Positions 1 to 14,150 of a stretch of 64,000 nt of DNA are shown here, in pieces. The notes below the pieces were generated by a model. The model was not told the origin of the DNA. It did not search any database and saw only the letters and a list, made by a program, of their open reading frames with translations. Numbering within the stretch: the stretch's first letter is position 1; each line of letters starts with the position of its first letter. Source of the DNA: Vespa crabro (Eukaryota; Arthropoda; Insecta; Hymenoptera; Vespidae); assembly GCF_910589235.1 (NCBI RefSeq), contig NC_060955.1:18994212-19058211 (forward strand). Reading direction: 5' to 3'. The translations under genes were made by a program, and so were the position numbers.

Positions 1-187
1 TTGGCAAGGGTGGGCGGAACAGGCGCCGTCGCGAACTTTCTCACGCCTTCGATTTGCCTTCGATGAGTTATAACGGTTGTTTATACGATGCTATTTATCG
101 CGGATTACGAAATTTAAGGGAGCAGTCGCGCGAAGCTTTCACGGTAGTTATTTGTACCGTTTTCCCCGTTTTCCTCGTAAGTACGTT

Positions 188-246
188 ACGTACGACGACG
201 ACGAGGACGACGACGACGACGACGACTACGACGACTACGACGACGA
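188..246. repeat. GAC/ACG trinucleotide repeat
   Basis: A run of mostly ACG units with occasional AGG and TAC interruptions. It is open in several frames and gives poly-Asp or poly-Thr if translated. Nothing around it supports a real gene. Confidence 0.85.
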
Positions 247-1613
247 TGGCCGACCGCGTTTCCAATATTCCCTTGCGTTTGGAACGGTTTCGACGGGAAA
301 GAAATTTACCGACTTTTCTTACAAAAGTTCGAGTCGCCCACGTTACGAGGGAAGAAATAGCACAGGCCGCTTGAGTTCTGTAAATTTTTACGAACCACCC
401 TCTCTCCTTTGGCAAATGAAATGTTACTGATCTTGGTAGGGTGGTCTATGTACTTGTATAGGTAACGTATATGTATAGAGTTGGGTGGATGGTACGGTAA
501 AGGATCGAGGTACGAGGTACAAATATTTCTACTAAGCAGAGCCTTTAAATGAAAGACTTTCACGAATTTATCACTCGTCGCTTTGAAAATATCAATTCTC
601 GCCTTCTCGTCTCGAGGACGTTAAGCCCTTTTAACGAGATGACTGATGGCGAGAGATACGTATTTCGTGAATAAGGGGCGCCTTCCGTTCGCCAGGTAAT
701 CTAACGAGCCGGTATAATAAGACTCTTTGTATCTGGCATATCCTTTTCTTACTTTTTTCTTACCGTGGAATCTTTACTCGTAATTTTGCTTTTCTCCATT
801 TTTTTCTTTTTTTCTTTCCTTTTTTGTTTCTTTTCATTACGGTGGAAAATTCCTCCTCGAAAGATGCAATGACGAACTACTCGGTAGGATCTTTGCTACC
901 ATTTTTAAACTATCAAATCGTTCGTAAAAACATTGCAAAGGAAAATTGTAAAAAAAGAAAAAAAAAAGAAATAAAAGAAAAAAGGAAAAAATAAGAAGTA
1001 AAAAAACAAAAAACGAGATCGAGTTTTAAATATCAAAGAACCGTGTGTCTAGTCAAGTGGCAATAAAATCGTTTTTCATTCGACGACGAGAGAGAACGGT
1101 CGGAGAATTATTTTTAATAATTTACCGCCGGAGATAAGCGTCGTGTAGAGAGAGCGCCATATGCTTCCCGGCTTCTATGAGTATTAAGTCCTAGTTATAT
1201 CGCGCATCATTACGGGTAGGCAGACGTTATCGTGGTCGCACGGCGTATCGAGTAGTAATATGCAATAGTAGTAAAATGAATAGCAATGTAAACGAAAGAG
1301 CGAGATAATTATGTACATATGCCTGATCGAAACGTGACCGCCATATCCGTGCTTCCTGAAAATCGCGCAATCGCGTTCATCGAATTGTCAATCTCTTTGT
1401 ACGAAGTATATGATAACATCAATACTAATTAATTCCATCTGATTTTTTTTTCCTTTTTAACTAATAAAAATAGTCGGATCAATGATTTGGATAAATTGCG
1501 ACATACAGGCACAAATCTGTCATTAGAAAGTAAATTCGTTGCTCGTCTCGTTCCCTTTCCGTTAAAAAAAAAATAAAGAAAAAAAAAGAAAAGAAAAAAA
1601 GAATAGAGAAAAG

Positions 1614-1650
1614 GTATATATATAGATATATGTATATATATATGTATATA

Positions 1651-1707
<57 letters not shown>
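1614..1707. repeat. TA dinucleotide microsatellite
   Basis: About 90 bp of TA repeat with periodic TG interruptions in the left half, flanked on both sides by poly-A rich DNA. Confidence 0.9.
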
Positions 1708-1713
<6 letters not shown>

Positions 1714-2075
1714 AAAAAGAAGCAAGCGTGAAGGTAGAAGCCAACGATGTTCCGATCTGTCCTTCTCCCCCTTTTCATTCGTCCTTCCTTTCGGTGTAGG
1801 GTGAAATTATTCTGCAGGGAACAAAATGAGCCATAAAATCGTGCAAATTGCACGCTTCGCCGTACGACTAAGCTTCGTCCTACCGATTAGCTGACAATAA
1901 TGCCGATAATTGTTAAGCGGACAGCTGCGATCGAATGTATTATTCGATGATCACGTTAAAACGAAGCTTGTACATTTCAATACCTTTTAGCTATATAGTG
2001 ATATACTTTTAATTTTCTACGCGATAAATTCTCTTTCTGTTCGATCGATATTTTCCTTTTTTTTTCTTTTTTTTT

Positions 2076-2119
<44 letters not shown>
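2076..2119. repeat. TA dinucleotide microsatellite
   Basis: Uninterrupted TA repeat following a poly-T stretch. Confidence 0.9.
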
Positions 2120-5100
2120 CTTCGAGGAATCATTAAGATCTATTTTAACGTAAAATTCATAAATCCCAAGAAGATCCGAAACGATCAAAGAAAGCGAAAT
2201 TTCTCCATTCCCTCTTTTCGATTTCGAATTTCAAAAGATATTATTCTCGTCACGATTATGCGTTTCATGAACACGTCGTACGTATACGAGGAGCGAGATA
2301 TATCGAAAGTTTTGAAACACCTACCAAAGGGCCGTCCTTTCGTTGTAACTCCGCAGACGCAAAACTTTTTCCGAACTCGATCCCAGTCCCATTCGATGCC
2401 TGATATGTTTCTTCGAACTTCCAAACGGATATTTTCCCGAACGCGAACAGAGAGGGTGACGATGTATTGCGCTTATAACAAGATCGTTTTGCAGATTTTG
2501 CAGAAACAAGAAAGAAGGGCTCGGCAAAGAAAGGGACTTTTCTCGGGGTGAATAGGATCGTGGATGAGATACGTTTATGTATTTCTCTCTCGAAAACCAC
2601 CGATAGAAATCTATCGTGAACTTGTAGTTGGCAAATATGTATGTACTTAGATTTTTATTTTCTCATAGATTTTATAAAGAATAATTAAAATAAAAATGTT
2701 AAAAAATTTTTATTAGAAGAGATAAAGACATCCGATTTCTCACGTTTCACATATTTCCTCGATTTCACGAGAATCGAAACAAGAAAGAGGAGGGGCATGG
2801 GGTCACTCTGTTAAGATAGGGTGGTTAAGTGTGACCTAATTTTACGGAACATCGCCTTTTATTAACGACGATGAGTTGTCACGCGACGACAGGTAAAGAA
2901 TTGGCTGTTAGTGAAGAAGTCATTTCGTAGGGACGCTCGAACAACCATCTTCGTCTTTGGCATTGTTGTTGGTCCCGGCTTGAATCGTCACACGCCGATG
3001 ATTACATTATATTAGACATGCAGCCGATCAGTCGCTCGTGGATAATCCATATCATTGTACGTTCATCTCTCCATTCTGTCGGGTAGAAATCGAAACGAGC
3101 GTTACGCTCGTTTTTCAGATCCCCTCTTTCTAATAATCCTAAGCTTCGCATCAACCGTAGATAGAAGAGCGATAATTTTAACTCGATGTGATCAATATTG
3201 GCAATCATTTTTAATATTTCCGCTTAGTTCTAGCAAAATGAAATATTTTATAGATCATTTCGAATACATGAAAAATAATAAATATATTCTCTGCTGTAGT
3301 TAGGCTTGAATACTTAGAACAGTGTGCTGTCTGTCATATTTAGAGACCACTTGGTATCCCAAGTACGTGTTAAGCACATGTTACACGCTAATGAGAGAAG
3401 AGACTTTCCTACCACCTGTCCTCAAACTCTGCCCACAATTATAGGAAGTTTACGCATTTACGGACGGGAGAATTAATTAATTCCTCTATCGTACTAGCTC
3501 TCTGTTATCGTTCATCTTCCAAGTAAATCTTATCGATTTTATTATTACTTTTATACTTTTTTGAAATATATCGATGTAATAAGATTTTGGCAAAAATTCT
3601 TTGCAAATCGACAAAGGAAAGTCAAAAAGGATTAGAGATTGACTTCCTTTATTCGATAACTTGAATGACGAGCTTAACTTTTCGCCAGAATAAAACGAGG
3701 TCAGAAGAATTCGGAAGTCGTTCACCATCATACGGAAAAATTCTCGAATCGAAAGTAGATTTTCGTCGTACGATAGAAGTCGGCTTCACGGTTTACTATC
3801 CTGTTGAATCGTTTCATTGACCAAATTTAACGCTAATACTGTCCAAATACGGGAGCCGCTTTTGTTGGAGGATCCATGAAAAGGTAGGCCAGACCTGAAA
3901 AATCATACAGGAGACAGCTGCTGGCTCGGCATCGTAAGGGCCCGCCCGACAAATGGGCTTAAGTCACTCTCCGTCGTCTTTTCTCGGTCTATCAGTCATC
4001 GTGGAAGAAGAGAATGCATTCGAGCGTTATATAGGTCCATTCAGAGGATATAGTGTAAGAAACTTGGTTCGTTCCTGATATACGTTCATACATACATATG
4101 TACATACATACTTACATACACGTTCGACTCCAATTCCGCTTTTAACTTAACTGTCTGCACTTAACATTCGTCACCTGAACATTTTCACACTTTCAAGAAA
4201 TATTATTGGAAAACTTTTTCTTCAATCGGGATGTAACGGAAATGCATACGTCTCTATCTTTTACAAGGTCTCTCGAGTGTCTCGCAAAATTGGATGGTAA
4301 CGATAAATATATAGCGAGTGTGGGTATCGAGCTGAAAGCGCTAACACACAAATCCGTAGGAGGGCTAGAGTTTCCATGATATTTTTTTCTTTTTTCCTTT
4401 TTTTTTTTCGTATGAGCCGTGCGATCCTTGTGGATCGTAGAAGAAAAAGGAATAGTCCGATGCATCAATGTCATCGCTAGCAACATTGTTCCCAAACGCA
4501 ACGACTTGTCCCTAACGAGATATTTATGACGTCACGTTGCGGCTTAAATAATAACCAGTTGATGATGGATGGCCGCGGTATACGCGTAGAAAACCGACAT
4601 CATTATTGCGGTTGGCATTTTGTAAGTTTCACGGCGTATTCCTCGATCGTACAATACGTCACCGCAGCGCGAGCGCGGTCTAGCCAGGGCCTAACAGATG
4701 TGTCTAATCTCTCTGTATTAGCGATAGCCTCGATCCCGTCGATTTCAATTCGTACCGACCCTTCTCCTCCTTATCTGTCAAGTAAGCCGTGCTCGATAGA
4801 TTTTCAGAAAATCCTGGATGAATTAAAGTTTCCGAAAGCTCGAGATTTTCCTCATAAAGAGGGAAACGTTGAGAAAGGATAATGGAAAAAGATTTTTCAA
4901 TAATTTTTCGATCATATTCCATCATAATACATATTTGTTGAATAAATTATCAAATTAAAAAAAAATTAAAACAGAAAGCTATAATGCTTTCAATAATTTT
5001 TCAATAGTTCGTCGGACAAGGTAAAAGCTAAGTGTCGAATAATCTGGTTAGCGTATCAAACTGAAGAGAGAGGAAGTGACAGGCGGTAATTGTGAGGGAG

Positions 5101-6226
5101 CATATCCCCTCTACCTAGTCCTGCCTACCTTTGTACCAAGGATACAAACGGCATTCGTGCTGTGCTTTTTCACAGCCTCCATAGAAACGTATCCCCATAA
5201 CAATAGGTTAAAGCGTCAAATTAGGCGGTACAGGTCAACTGCATGGGCGTCCCTGTTTAGTTCGTGACTTTCGTTCGGCGCACGCAGGCACGCATATAAG
5301 TTCAACTTGGAGTTAGGGTAGATGTTAGGATACTTTTTGGGGAGAACCTCGGCTCCTTCTTTTCCCCTCTCAATGTCTCGCTAAAACTCACCTCTATAAT
5401 ACTATAATACAAATAAGTAGTCAGTCAGTCAGTTGGTGCCTTGCCACGTATAGCCGTCGGTCTATTATGGTTCTTGATCTCCGTCCATTATGCGTTCTCC
5501 CTTTCTTCCTCAATCGCTATGCTACACAATCATTCGAAGCAGTCTAGTTGGTTCTATCTATGGTAGCTCCATCTTTTTCTCTATTGGAAAGTCTTTCTAT
5601 CTAGGACATTCCTCTTCTCCTTCTCTATTTTCTTCCTATATATCAAACCAACAGCTTACCCCTTGTCCTTTCACTTTTACTCTTGGTAAATTATTTTCCA
5701 CTGCAAATTCAAAAAGTAGATAGCTATACCAGTGAAACGTTTTGAAATATGGGAATAAGCAACGATATCTCATACGGTGTTAAATATAGTTACAAGATAA
5801 TGGTGATAATTTCATTTGAACGTACAATATATTCCACTGTTGTTCCTTCGATATAATATCCTACCGTTCTTCTCCTTATAATCACAAGGTCATCTTCATA
5901 TGCTCATTTAATGGAGCCGATACGATGTATTTTCTTTCCCTCCCCCCCCTCTCTCTCTTTTTTTCTCTGCTTCGTTAGTGAGAAATCACCTCGGAATCAT
6001 ACACTCCGATGCACTCGAAATGCTCCCGCTGGAATTCGCCTCGGCCGACGGTAGCTTAATCGTGTGCGATTAATTCATTCGAGAAGCAAGGGGTGCACGC
6101 CATGACGAAGAGAATTACCGTTAAATAATTTTATTATAGGCAATCGACGAAAATATCAAGTGACTCCCTTGATGTTTATCATTAATATATTATGCAACTG
6201 TTATAACGTATACATCGACCGTACTA

Positions 6227-6243
6227 TTAATATGTATATATAC

Positions 6244-6288
<45 letters not shown>

Positions 6289-6290
6289 TA
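6227..6290. repeat. TA/CATA microsatellite
   Basis: TA repeat with periodic CATA interruptions. Confidence 0.85.
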
Positions 6291-7017
6291 ATTTTATCAA
6301 GAGATTTAGTCTATAGCTATAAATATTACAAGTTGCAGAAATCCACACATTTTTTACTTAAAAATAGAGCAAGAAAAAGTTACTTTCTGATGTCATAATG
6401 GTTTTATGAATGCGATCCAACAGAAAACAGGATATAAAGTTTGTAATGGAGTCTCATTTCGTTGGGAGCTAGAAACCATATGTATATAACGAAAAGTTGG
6501 AATTACTTGTAGGAAGATATTGTGTTCGTTTCTTCGTTTGTGTATGTATGCGTGTACCTTTATATTATAATATGAGTACGTGCATGTATTTAAGTACAAA
6601 CATTTGATTTTTGAAGATTGTAGAACAGTTAGAAATTCGTTTGTAAGTTCATGAAAATCAGCGAGATCTCGATGGAAGATCGAAGATCGTTCGATTCTCA
6701 ATGAAAGACACGTCGATGCTAGGTAACATCTTGGAGTATCTCGTAGGTGGGCAACAGCTAGGACGGACTTGGAAGGAAACACAGTCTATGCGGATTTTCC
6801 CCCATCTTCGCTGCTTTCACGGATACAGTTTACCCCTCTCGATACCCTTGTTTCGCTCTCGCCGATTTAATCCCGGATTCAGCACTCAATTTGGTGCGTT
6901 ACACAGCGGTTTGTATGCCCTAGCTCGCCTTACTCAAGCCGGTACACCCTCTTCGTATTACTGTCTCTACTACCCGCCCATACTAGATCGCTTCATCTTG
7001 TTCCACCCTCCTTCCTT

Positions 7018-7434
7018 CCTACTTTCTCACTCTTTCTCTCTCTTTCTCTCTCTTTCTCTTTCTGTTTCTTTCTCTCTATCATTCTCTTTCTCTCGCTCTC
7101 TCTTTTACATACATTCTCTCCCAAACTCTCCTTTTATCCTTCTAGTATCCCCTTCTTCTTTTCCCTCTATCTCTTTTCCTTCCTTTCCACTTTTCCTTTC
7201 CCACCACTACAACCACCCTCTTCCTTCTCTTTTTCTCTTGAAACTCGTTGTTTCCACCACCGGCACTCTTCCGATCTTTCCACTGTCCGTCTCTCTTACA
7301 CTCTGTTTCTCTCAACCCCACCAACCATCGGTCCCTTACGTTTTTCATCCACCCCTTGGTAACACCATGATACGAAATGCTATGTTTCAGGGTAGAAGTG
7401 TCTCTCGAATGTGAGACCAGTCTTGCACCCTCTT

Positions 7435-7486
<52 letters not shown>

Positions 7487-7500
7487 ATCTATCTCTTTAT
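7018..7500. repeat. CT-rich low-complexity tract with a pure CT core
   Basis: About 480 bp of pyrimidine-rich DNA on the plus strand, with near-pure CT repeat around 7437-7481. It creates a long Ser/Leu/Phe-rich open frame that I do not regard as coding. Confidence 0.85.
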
Positions 7501-10164
7501 CTCTCTCGTTCGCATTTAAATTAGATTAGATAAGTTAATCAATGCGGTATTCAAAGTAAAACCTGGGATTTTGTGTTTCGCACGCTGTAGAAAGAGGAAT
7601 AAGAAGAAGGAGAAGGAAATTATTGGTAGTTTCAAGGAGAATGAAATCGTCCTCTAGAACGTGGCAAGAATTCGATGTATAGTTTGAGTTTCAAACTGAT
7701 GTTGCTAGCACTCCTGATGCTGAAAGAGGTAAAGCTGACGTAGAATAGTAGTAGTGGTAATATCTACAATGGTAGATGTGGAGGAGGAGGAAAAAGGGAC
7801 GAGACTCTACGCGGTCTCGAGTTTAGGGGGCGGATCGTAGCCAATACACTTTTACTTTTTTCCACCGTACATCGAAGCCCGATGGAAATCTCAGAGACGC
7901 GTTCGTCACGCGCCCACCGGTTATCAAAATTTATCGTAAACGTTTTGAATACCGATCCAAGCTTTCTCTACCCGCCTCCCCTTCCTTTCCCACTCATGGA
8001 TTTATCGCGGCTCGTCGGCTTTACCGTCGATTCGATCTACCTACCGACTTTGAGATCACGAGTCCGATTCGAACGTATACTTTTACAAACTGTTACATTT
8101 CTGTACATCGTACATCGCTTGTACATCACTTGAAATTTGTCCAAATTTCTATCTCTCTGGTGATTTAATTAAAAGGGAAAAATATATAGATATTTTTTCT
8201 TTTATTGTTTTTTTTTCTTTTTTTCTTTATTTTTTTTTTTCTTTACAAGATCACATTTTTACGTTTGATATATCATTAATAGTAAACGTGTCTCTATTGT
8301 ACGTAGATTTGAAAAAATTACTTTTTTGGAACATTTAAAGTGAAGATCGTGTTCTTTAAAAAAAATTTCTATCGATAAGATCAGTGTAAATCAATATCGA
8401 TAGAGATATACTGCTCGAGTATGAGTTAAAAGCCAAAGAGAATTGTAATAAGATTATTTCCGTGCTTTCCTAGAATGCATTTATCTTGAATATTCGTGGA
8501 GAATTAGGTAGATACGAGATGTCCGGAAGATATAATGCGCCTTTTACCGAACGCGCACGAGTAACACGACTTATAAAACGCTAACAAGGGAAGATCGGAG
8601 ATGACCTCCCCGACGCTGTGTTCGCGGAAAGTTTGAGAGCTTTTAGTAGACATTCCCCGGGTGACTAAAAGGCAAACGGAGTTGGGGTGAGAGTGCCTGT
8701 ATGTTAGGGCAAACGGCCAACCAACCGTTTCTCCGGCAAATGAATTTGATTTCTTCGGGAGCTCCCCATAAACTCTCTTCGCGCTCGAACTTGGCTCGTT
8801 ATTATCTTTTTCCATTACATTATCCTTTGTTTTTCCGTTAACGTGAGCGAATATCTTCCGAAACGGGAGAAAGTTTGCCGTGTAGCAGATTCCAACGTTG
8901 CTTTTTGATCCATTTTACGCAACAGACAATAGTTCGCCAGGAAAATAATAGCGGTTATATAAAAAAAAAATTCGTTTTATCTTATATATCGAAGATATAA
9001 GTTTCAATGGAAATCAGTCGACGATTCAAGCTTTTTATATGTTTCAAAGATTGATAATAGAAATTTACTTTATACTTTAATACTTTTCCTTTTTTTTGAA
9101 ATTTTTCACGAACTTCACATATTTTCTACTGGCAGACTATGAAGAAGTTCGTAGGCTCGAGCAACGTGCGATTGGCCAAACGACGAATTAATCGAAATCG
9201 AAGGTAACGTTGACTCTGACAAACGATCCACTTCTACGTTGAAAGGAGTTTCGGTGGTAGGCGAAGGACGATAACCAACCCTCTCTTTTCTCTCTGGTAG
9301 CTCGATCGATCTTGAGAAATGGAGAATTCGATTTGCAAATGTTTAAAGGGGCATACTTATATAAACGTGCGTACGTACAAGACGTCGTACGAATTTTCTT
9401 TTTGAGAAATGTTGCTGGCAGATTGCGTGAAGTTTATCCATTGCGGTACAAGACAAATCGACGTGGGAGGAGAGGGAGACCCTCTTAGGTACATCGGTGG
9501 CTGACAAACTGGCCAAAGCCCTTCTACGACCCTCTCGGTCGCCACATTATCGGACTCCTGTGGACAGCAAGGCCATTTATACTGTTGAAAGACCGAGAGA
9601 GATGGTGAATCGAAGACGGAGAGCGTGGAAACCGCACGAATGAAATGAAATTGTTTTCTCCGTCGTGCGTCGGTGTATAGGTAAACCCACCTTTCTTTCT
9701 CTTTCTCTTTATCTTTTCTCCGCGAGCACTTGTTTAACAGATAAGAAAAAAAAAAAAAAGAAAACAGACCTTGGAATCGCCATTGTCTTGTCGTGAAAGA
9801 AAGAACAACGATGTATACGTGTAGTTCAGTACTTACATACGTGAATTTGCGTGAGCTTACTCGTTACGCGAAAAAAGATCTAAAAGAATATAATGTTTAA
9901 TATATTCATACATAAGTAGAATTAGTAAAACTCGACACATTATAATATTATAAACGCATGTTATTTAAAAATGAGATATTTAAAATAAAAACAAGAAATG
10001 TAAGATTATGAGACATTATAATGAAATATAAAATTATGAGATGTAAGAAATAAAAAGATTAATATGATCGTTCAAAGATTAAAAAATAACTCTTTTAATA
10101 TCTATTCATGAAATAAGTTCTTAAAAGTTAATAACAAATTGGATTAATAATGAAAGAAGAGAGA

Positions 10165-10177
10165 TAGAAATAGATAG

Positions 10178-10238
<61 letters not shown>
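10165..10238. repeat. Compound GATA / GA microsatellite
   Basis: A GATA tetranucleotide run passes directly into a GA dinucleotide run of about 40 bp. Confidence 0.9.
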
Positions 10239-10241
<3 letters not shown>

Positions 10242-10944
10242 TGGTTGTATGCTTTTATTCGGTCTAACGCACGATGGACCTCCCTTTCTGATAATTATGC
10301 TTTATCAACGGTCATTGAATTAATTCGTACGAATTTATGTGCCGTATAATCGAACATCGATTATGCGGTACGCCAGCTAATGTTAAAATCGATTATTCGA
10401 TAATTAATAAATTGGAACGAGCCCGATTAGAGTCCTAGGACGGTTTTCATTAGTCGAAATTGTTTGTTGGAGAACTATTGGCTATATGTGTATGCAAAAG
10501 AGATTTTTATGTTTCATTTAATGGACATTTTTTGTTAGGTCGTTTGAATTTAGCCTCATTATCGTTATTATTAGAGATTCCTGCATGCAAATAGTCACAG
10601 GGCAGCGAATGTCAATGTAGTCGGATCAGAGTGGACATTTCTCAAGATTTCTAATCAGGGATGACAGAGATGATGCGTCAAGATATTTTGATAAGAACAT
10701 CTCAGTGCAACAGGTAAAGGTTGAATTTCACGATAGAAAGCGAGAGTACAATGTTTGTTTAATAAATTAGAGAATGAATAAAACGATTTGTTCTATTTTT
10801 TGTTTTCGTTATTTCTTTAAATATAATATAGGATCATTAAAATATTTTATTTATCTTAAAAGACGATCAAGTATATCTAATACGTGCGAGCAAAGATCAC
10901 ATTGTATATACTATTACTATTATATTGTATATAGGGGGATTGGT

Positions 10945-11109
10945 CACTGTGAGGATTAGTACTTACGCGTGTAGGATCATGGAGTGTGTAGTATCATCCC
11001 TTACAGGATTGGTTCGTGTGTGGAATCAGTATGCGTAGGGCCATCGCATGTAGGATGATTGCATGGAGGATCGGTACACGTGTAGGATAAACGCGTGTAC
11101 GACGGGATC
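10945..11109. repeat. Degenerate GTGTAGGAT-type minisatellite
   Basis: About nine or ten imperfect units of roughly 15-23 bp follow one another, each with a core like GTGTAGGATC followed by a variable spacer often ending in CGC or TGC. Cores are visible near 10969, 10986, 11050 and 11080. Units are too diverged to be a recent expansion. No coding frame follows the unit. Confidence 0.6.
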
Positions 11110-12373
11110 CGTTAGGCGACGCCAGATCCCAGGATTTAGTTCATATAAAGGAGTATAAAGTTTCGATTAGCAGTAAACATGTAGGTATATACATGGAGTC
11201 GATGATTATGAAAGTGGTCTAAGGAGATAAGTAAAAGAATTAAAATCAAACAAAAAAAAAAGAACAGTGATTTTCTCTTTTTTAATATTTTTATATTAAA
11301 ATAAATAATACAAAAAAGAAATTCAATTCTTCCAAAATTTTAATTTAGAAAAAATATTCTTATACTCTATTCTTTTCTAATTTTTAAATACATACATACT
11401 CATACATATGTATCATGTATATGTATCTATATCAATGAAAATCTCTTTTGATTAAGATCGTCGATAATTCTCATACCTTCCTTCCAAATTACTTAGTCGA
11501 TCGCGATTTGTATGAAATGAAACAATAGGAAAATATTCGTGAATGCTGGTAGAGACACGAAGGCGTCGCCTTGAGCCAGCAAACAATATGGCCGAGCGAA
11601 ATGGAGTGGAATGTCTGGGTGCCGGATGGAGTGAGAGTACGGTCGGCGGTAGTTGGTGGGCTATAATAACGTATAAAGTAATTAAGGACATCGGGCGACA
11701 GCGGGAGAAGGGTGTACGGGACAAGAGGTGGAAGAGTGGAAGAGAGGAGAAGAGGAAGAGAGGGAGAAAGAGAGAGAGAGAAGAGGGAAAGAGGATGAAC
11801 GAGAGAGAGAGATAGAGTGAAAGAGGATGGAGAGGGAAAACGGACAGGTTAGGGAATGCGACATTTACATAGTAATTAAATCGCGCGAGCAAGTGGGACC
11901 GTTGGGGGAGATACTGGTGCTCGAGCAATTACAGACGCATTAGATTGCGGTAAGCACTTGTTTATGGCCTACCCTGCGCCCGTTTTACTCTACTCGATTC
12001 TGCTCAGACGTGGCACACGTTTCTATTCTCTCTCTCTCTTTCTCTTTCTCTCTCTTTCCCTCTCTCTCTCTCTTTCTCTCTCTTTCTGTTTCTCTCCCTA
12101 TATCTTTCTCTTTCTCGTTCTCTCTCTCAAGTGCGAGCTCTGGCACCATGTTTTTTACAGCTCAAATACCCTACAAGTTACAACGTACTTGTTCTCCTAC
12201 TGCGGTAACGCCATACTCCAAAAAGGATACGCGTAGAAGAGCAAGCTAGCGATTCGCGCGCTTACGAGGGACCACGGCAACGGATTATGACTTTGCCCGA
12301 GCAAGGTCCACGTCGTAATCGATACTATTTTCTTTGGATATAAAAAGTATTAGATTCTTGCTACCCACAATAG

Positions 12374-12428
<55 letters not shown>
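12374..12428. repeat. TA dinucleotide microsatellite
   Basis: Pure TA repeat of about 55 bp. Confidence 0.9.
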
Positions 12429-12429
<1 letters not shown>

Positions 12430-12960
12430 GTATGTAGGTATATAGATACGTGTAATTTGTTGCTAAGTATATCTTGTGGGAAAAGAGAAACGAGGGAAGA
12501 AAATAGGCTACAACTTTTAAGTTGTTTGATACAATCACTTTGAAAAGTACAAAAGGAGGGCGAAGTACTAAAGGATTATTTAAAAGAGTCACGTGCACTT
12601 TTATTTGCGGGTATTAAAGTCACCCCATTCGAGCGTTGCCTTTCTCGAAACAAGATCTCCCGTGGAGACAAAGTAAATGCCGTCTCTCCCCCATCCACCT
12701 AAACACCGATCGTCGAACGAAGAGAAACCGGATTTGAATTATTGATGACGAGAAACCGACGTTATTATCAAAACGCTCTCGCTTTTCCCAGAGAAGAAGA
12801 GTAAGAAGAGGTGGGTCACTTATCAATCGATGACGTCAGCGTTAGATTGCCTAGTGCCTGGTTAAAATGTTAACTAAAGATATTAATAAATAGTGAAGTC
12901 GCAAATGGTGATCGCACTGAGAGCTCTTGTAGCCCCTCGTTAGATCAAGAGGGTCTACAC

Positions 12961-12964
<4 letters not shown>

Positions 12965-13014
<50 letters not shown>
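12965..13014. repeat. CT dinucleotide microsatellite
   Basis: Pure CT repeat of about 50 bp. Confidence 0.9.
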
Positions 13015-13018
<4 letters not shown>

Positions 13019-13898
13019 GTATGTTTGTATACGTGTATACGTGAAACAAGAGGGTGTCGTGAGTTATGAGTGCTCTGTGATATCAATGCATCAATTTGAC
13101 TAAACGAAGGATTAATTTAATAACAAGTCAGCAGATGAGTCGTCGGATGATGTATAGAGAAGGGAAAAGCAGTAAACGATGTTCGGGGATATAAAGCTAC
13201 GTTGGTCTTTTGTAGCTTAGTATACCGTTCGACCCCGCGCAAACATACTCACTCGCTTTCTTGACAAAGAGATATGACGCCGATAGATGCTTCGGAAGAG
13301 CCACCATGCTAATCGCTTTAAGTAAATTTTCAGTTTCGGCTGGTTGCCAGTCTATTACTCGACCTATATGACTCTTCAACGGAAAATCATTTTTTTAGCT
13401 CTCCTAATTCTTCATTCTTAAAAAATATGCATTTATTCGTTCATAATATTCATTGGAAATATTAATTCAATTCATATAGAATAAAGTGTTATAGGATTTG
13501 CTATTAAAATGCAGGTTTTCTTTTTTTTTTTTGCCCATTTTTTTTATTACGTTCTTTCTCTTTTTTTAAAGACCAGTATCATCACTCGAACCGACTCAAC
13601 GTCGGTCGATGAATGGTAATAGCTTTTCGGGTATCTCGTAATATTAATGATTGTTTGGAACGTTTCTAATGATAGTAGAAATCGAATGCTCGTGGAAACT
13701 ACTCTGATCGTTCATCTGTGAAGCCAACAGCGGAGGAATGGAGTTGTGTGCGAGCGGTAGAGCGTAGCGGGGGTAGGTACGACGTACGGGGGTTGGATAT
13801 CACTTTCATCGCGACGTAATGTTACTAAGCGACAACTTCTCTCGCACCCTCTATCTGTCATGCCAATTAACCAGCCCTCTCTGCCATCGTCTCTTACG

Positions 13899-13899
13899 G

Positions 13900-13969
<70 letters not shown>

Positions 13970-14051
13970 TACTTTCTCTCACTCTCCATCTCTCTCTTTC
14001 TCGTGCTCTCTCTTTTACTCTCTTTCTCTCTCTTTTTCGTAGTCTCTTTTA

Positions 14052-14084
<33 letters not shown>

Positions 14085-14114
14085 GTACTCTCTTTTACTC
14101 TCTCTATCTCTCTC

Positions 14115-14148
<34 letters not shown>

Positions 14149-14150
14149 GG
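13899..14150. repeat. Long CT-rich microsatellite tract
   Basis: A pure CT core of about 60 bp is followed by about 190 bp of interrupted CT repeat (TTTCTC, GTACTCTC variants). The Ser/Leu open frame across it is a by-product of the repeat. Confidence 0.9.

Noticed and set aside
54..430. Overlapping open frames with poly-Asp or poly-Thr on plus and poly-Val on minus
   Set aside because: They are created by a GAC/ACG repeat, have no family resemblance, and no splice partners were seen.
4526..4882. 118-codon plus-strand frame of normal complexity
   Set aside because: No family resemblance and no convincing exon neighbours; kept out for lack of evidence although a small gene cannot be excluded.
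6701..7414. 237-codon plus-strand open frame
   Set aside because: Most of it is CT-tract Ser/Leu/Phe translation; stops are rare in such repeats. There is no motif or homology.
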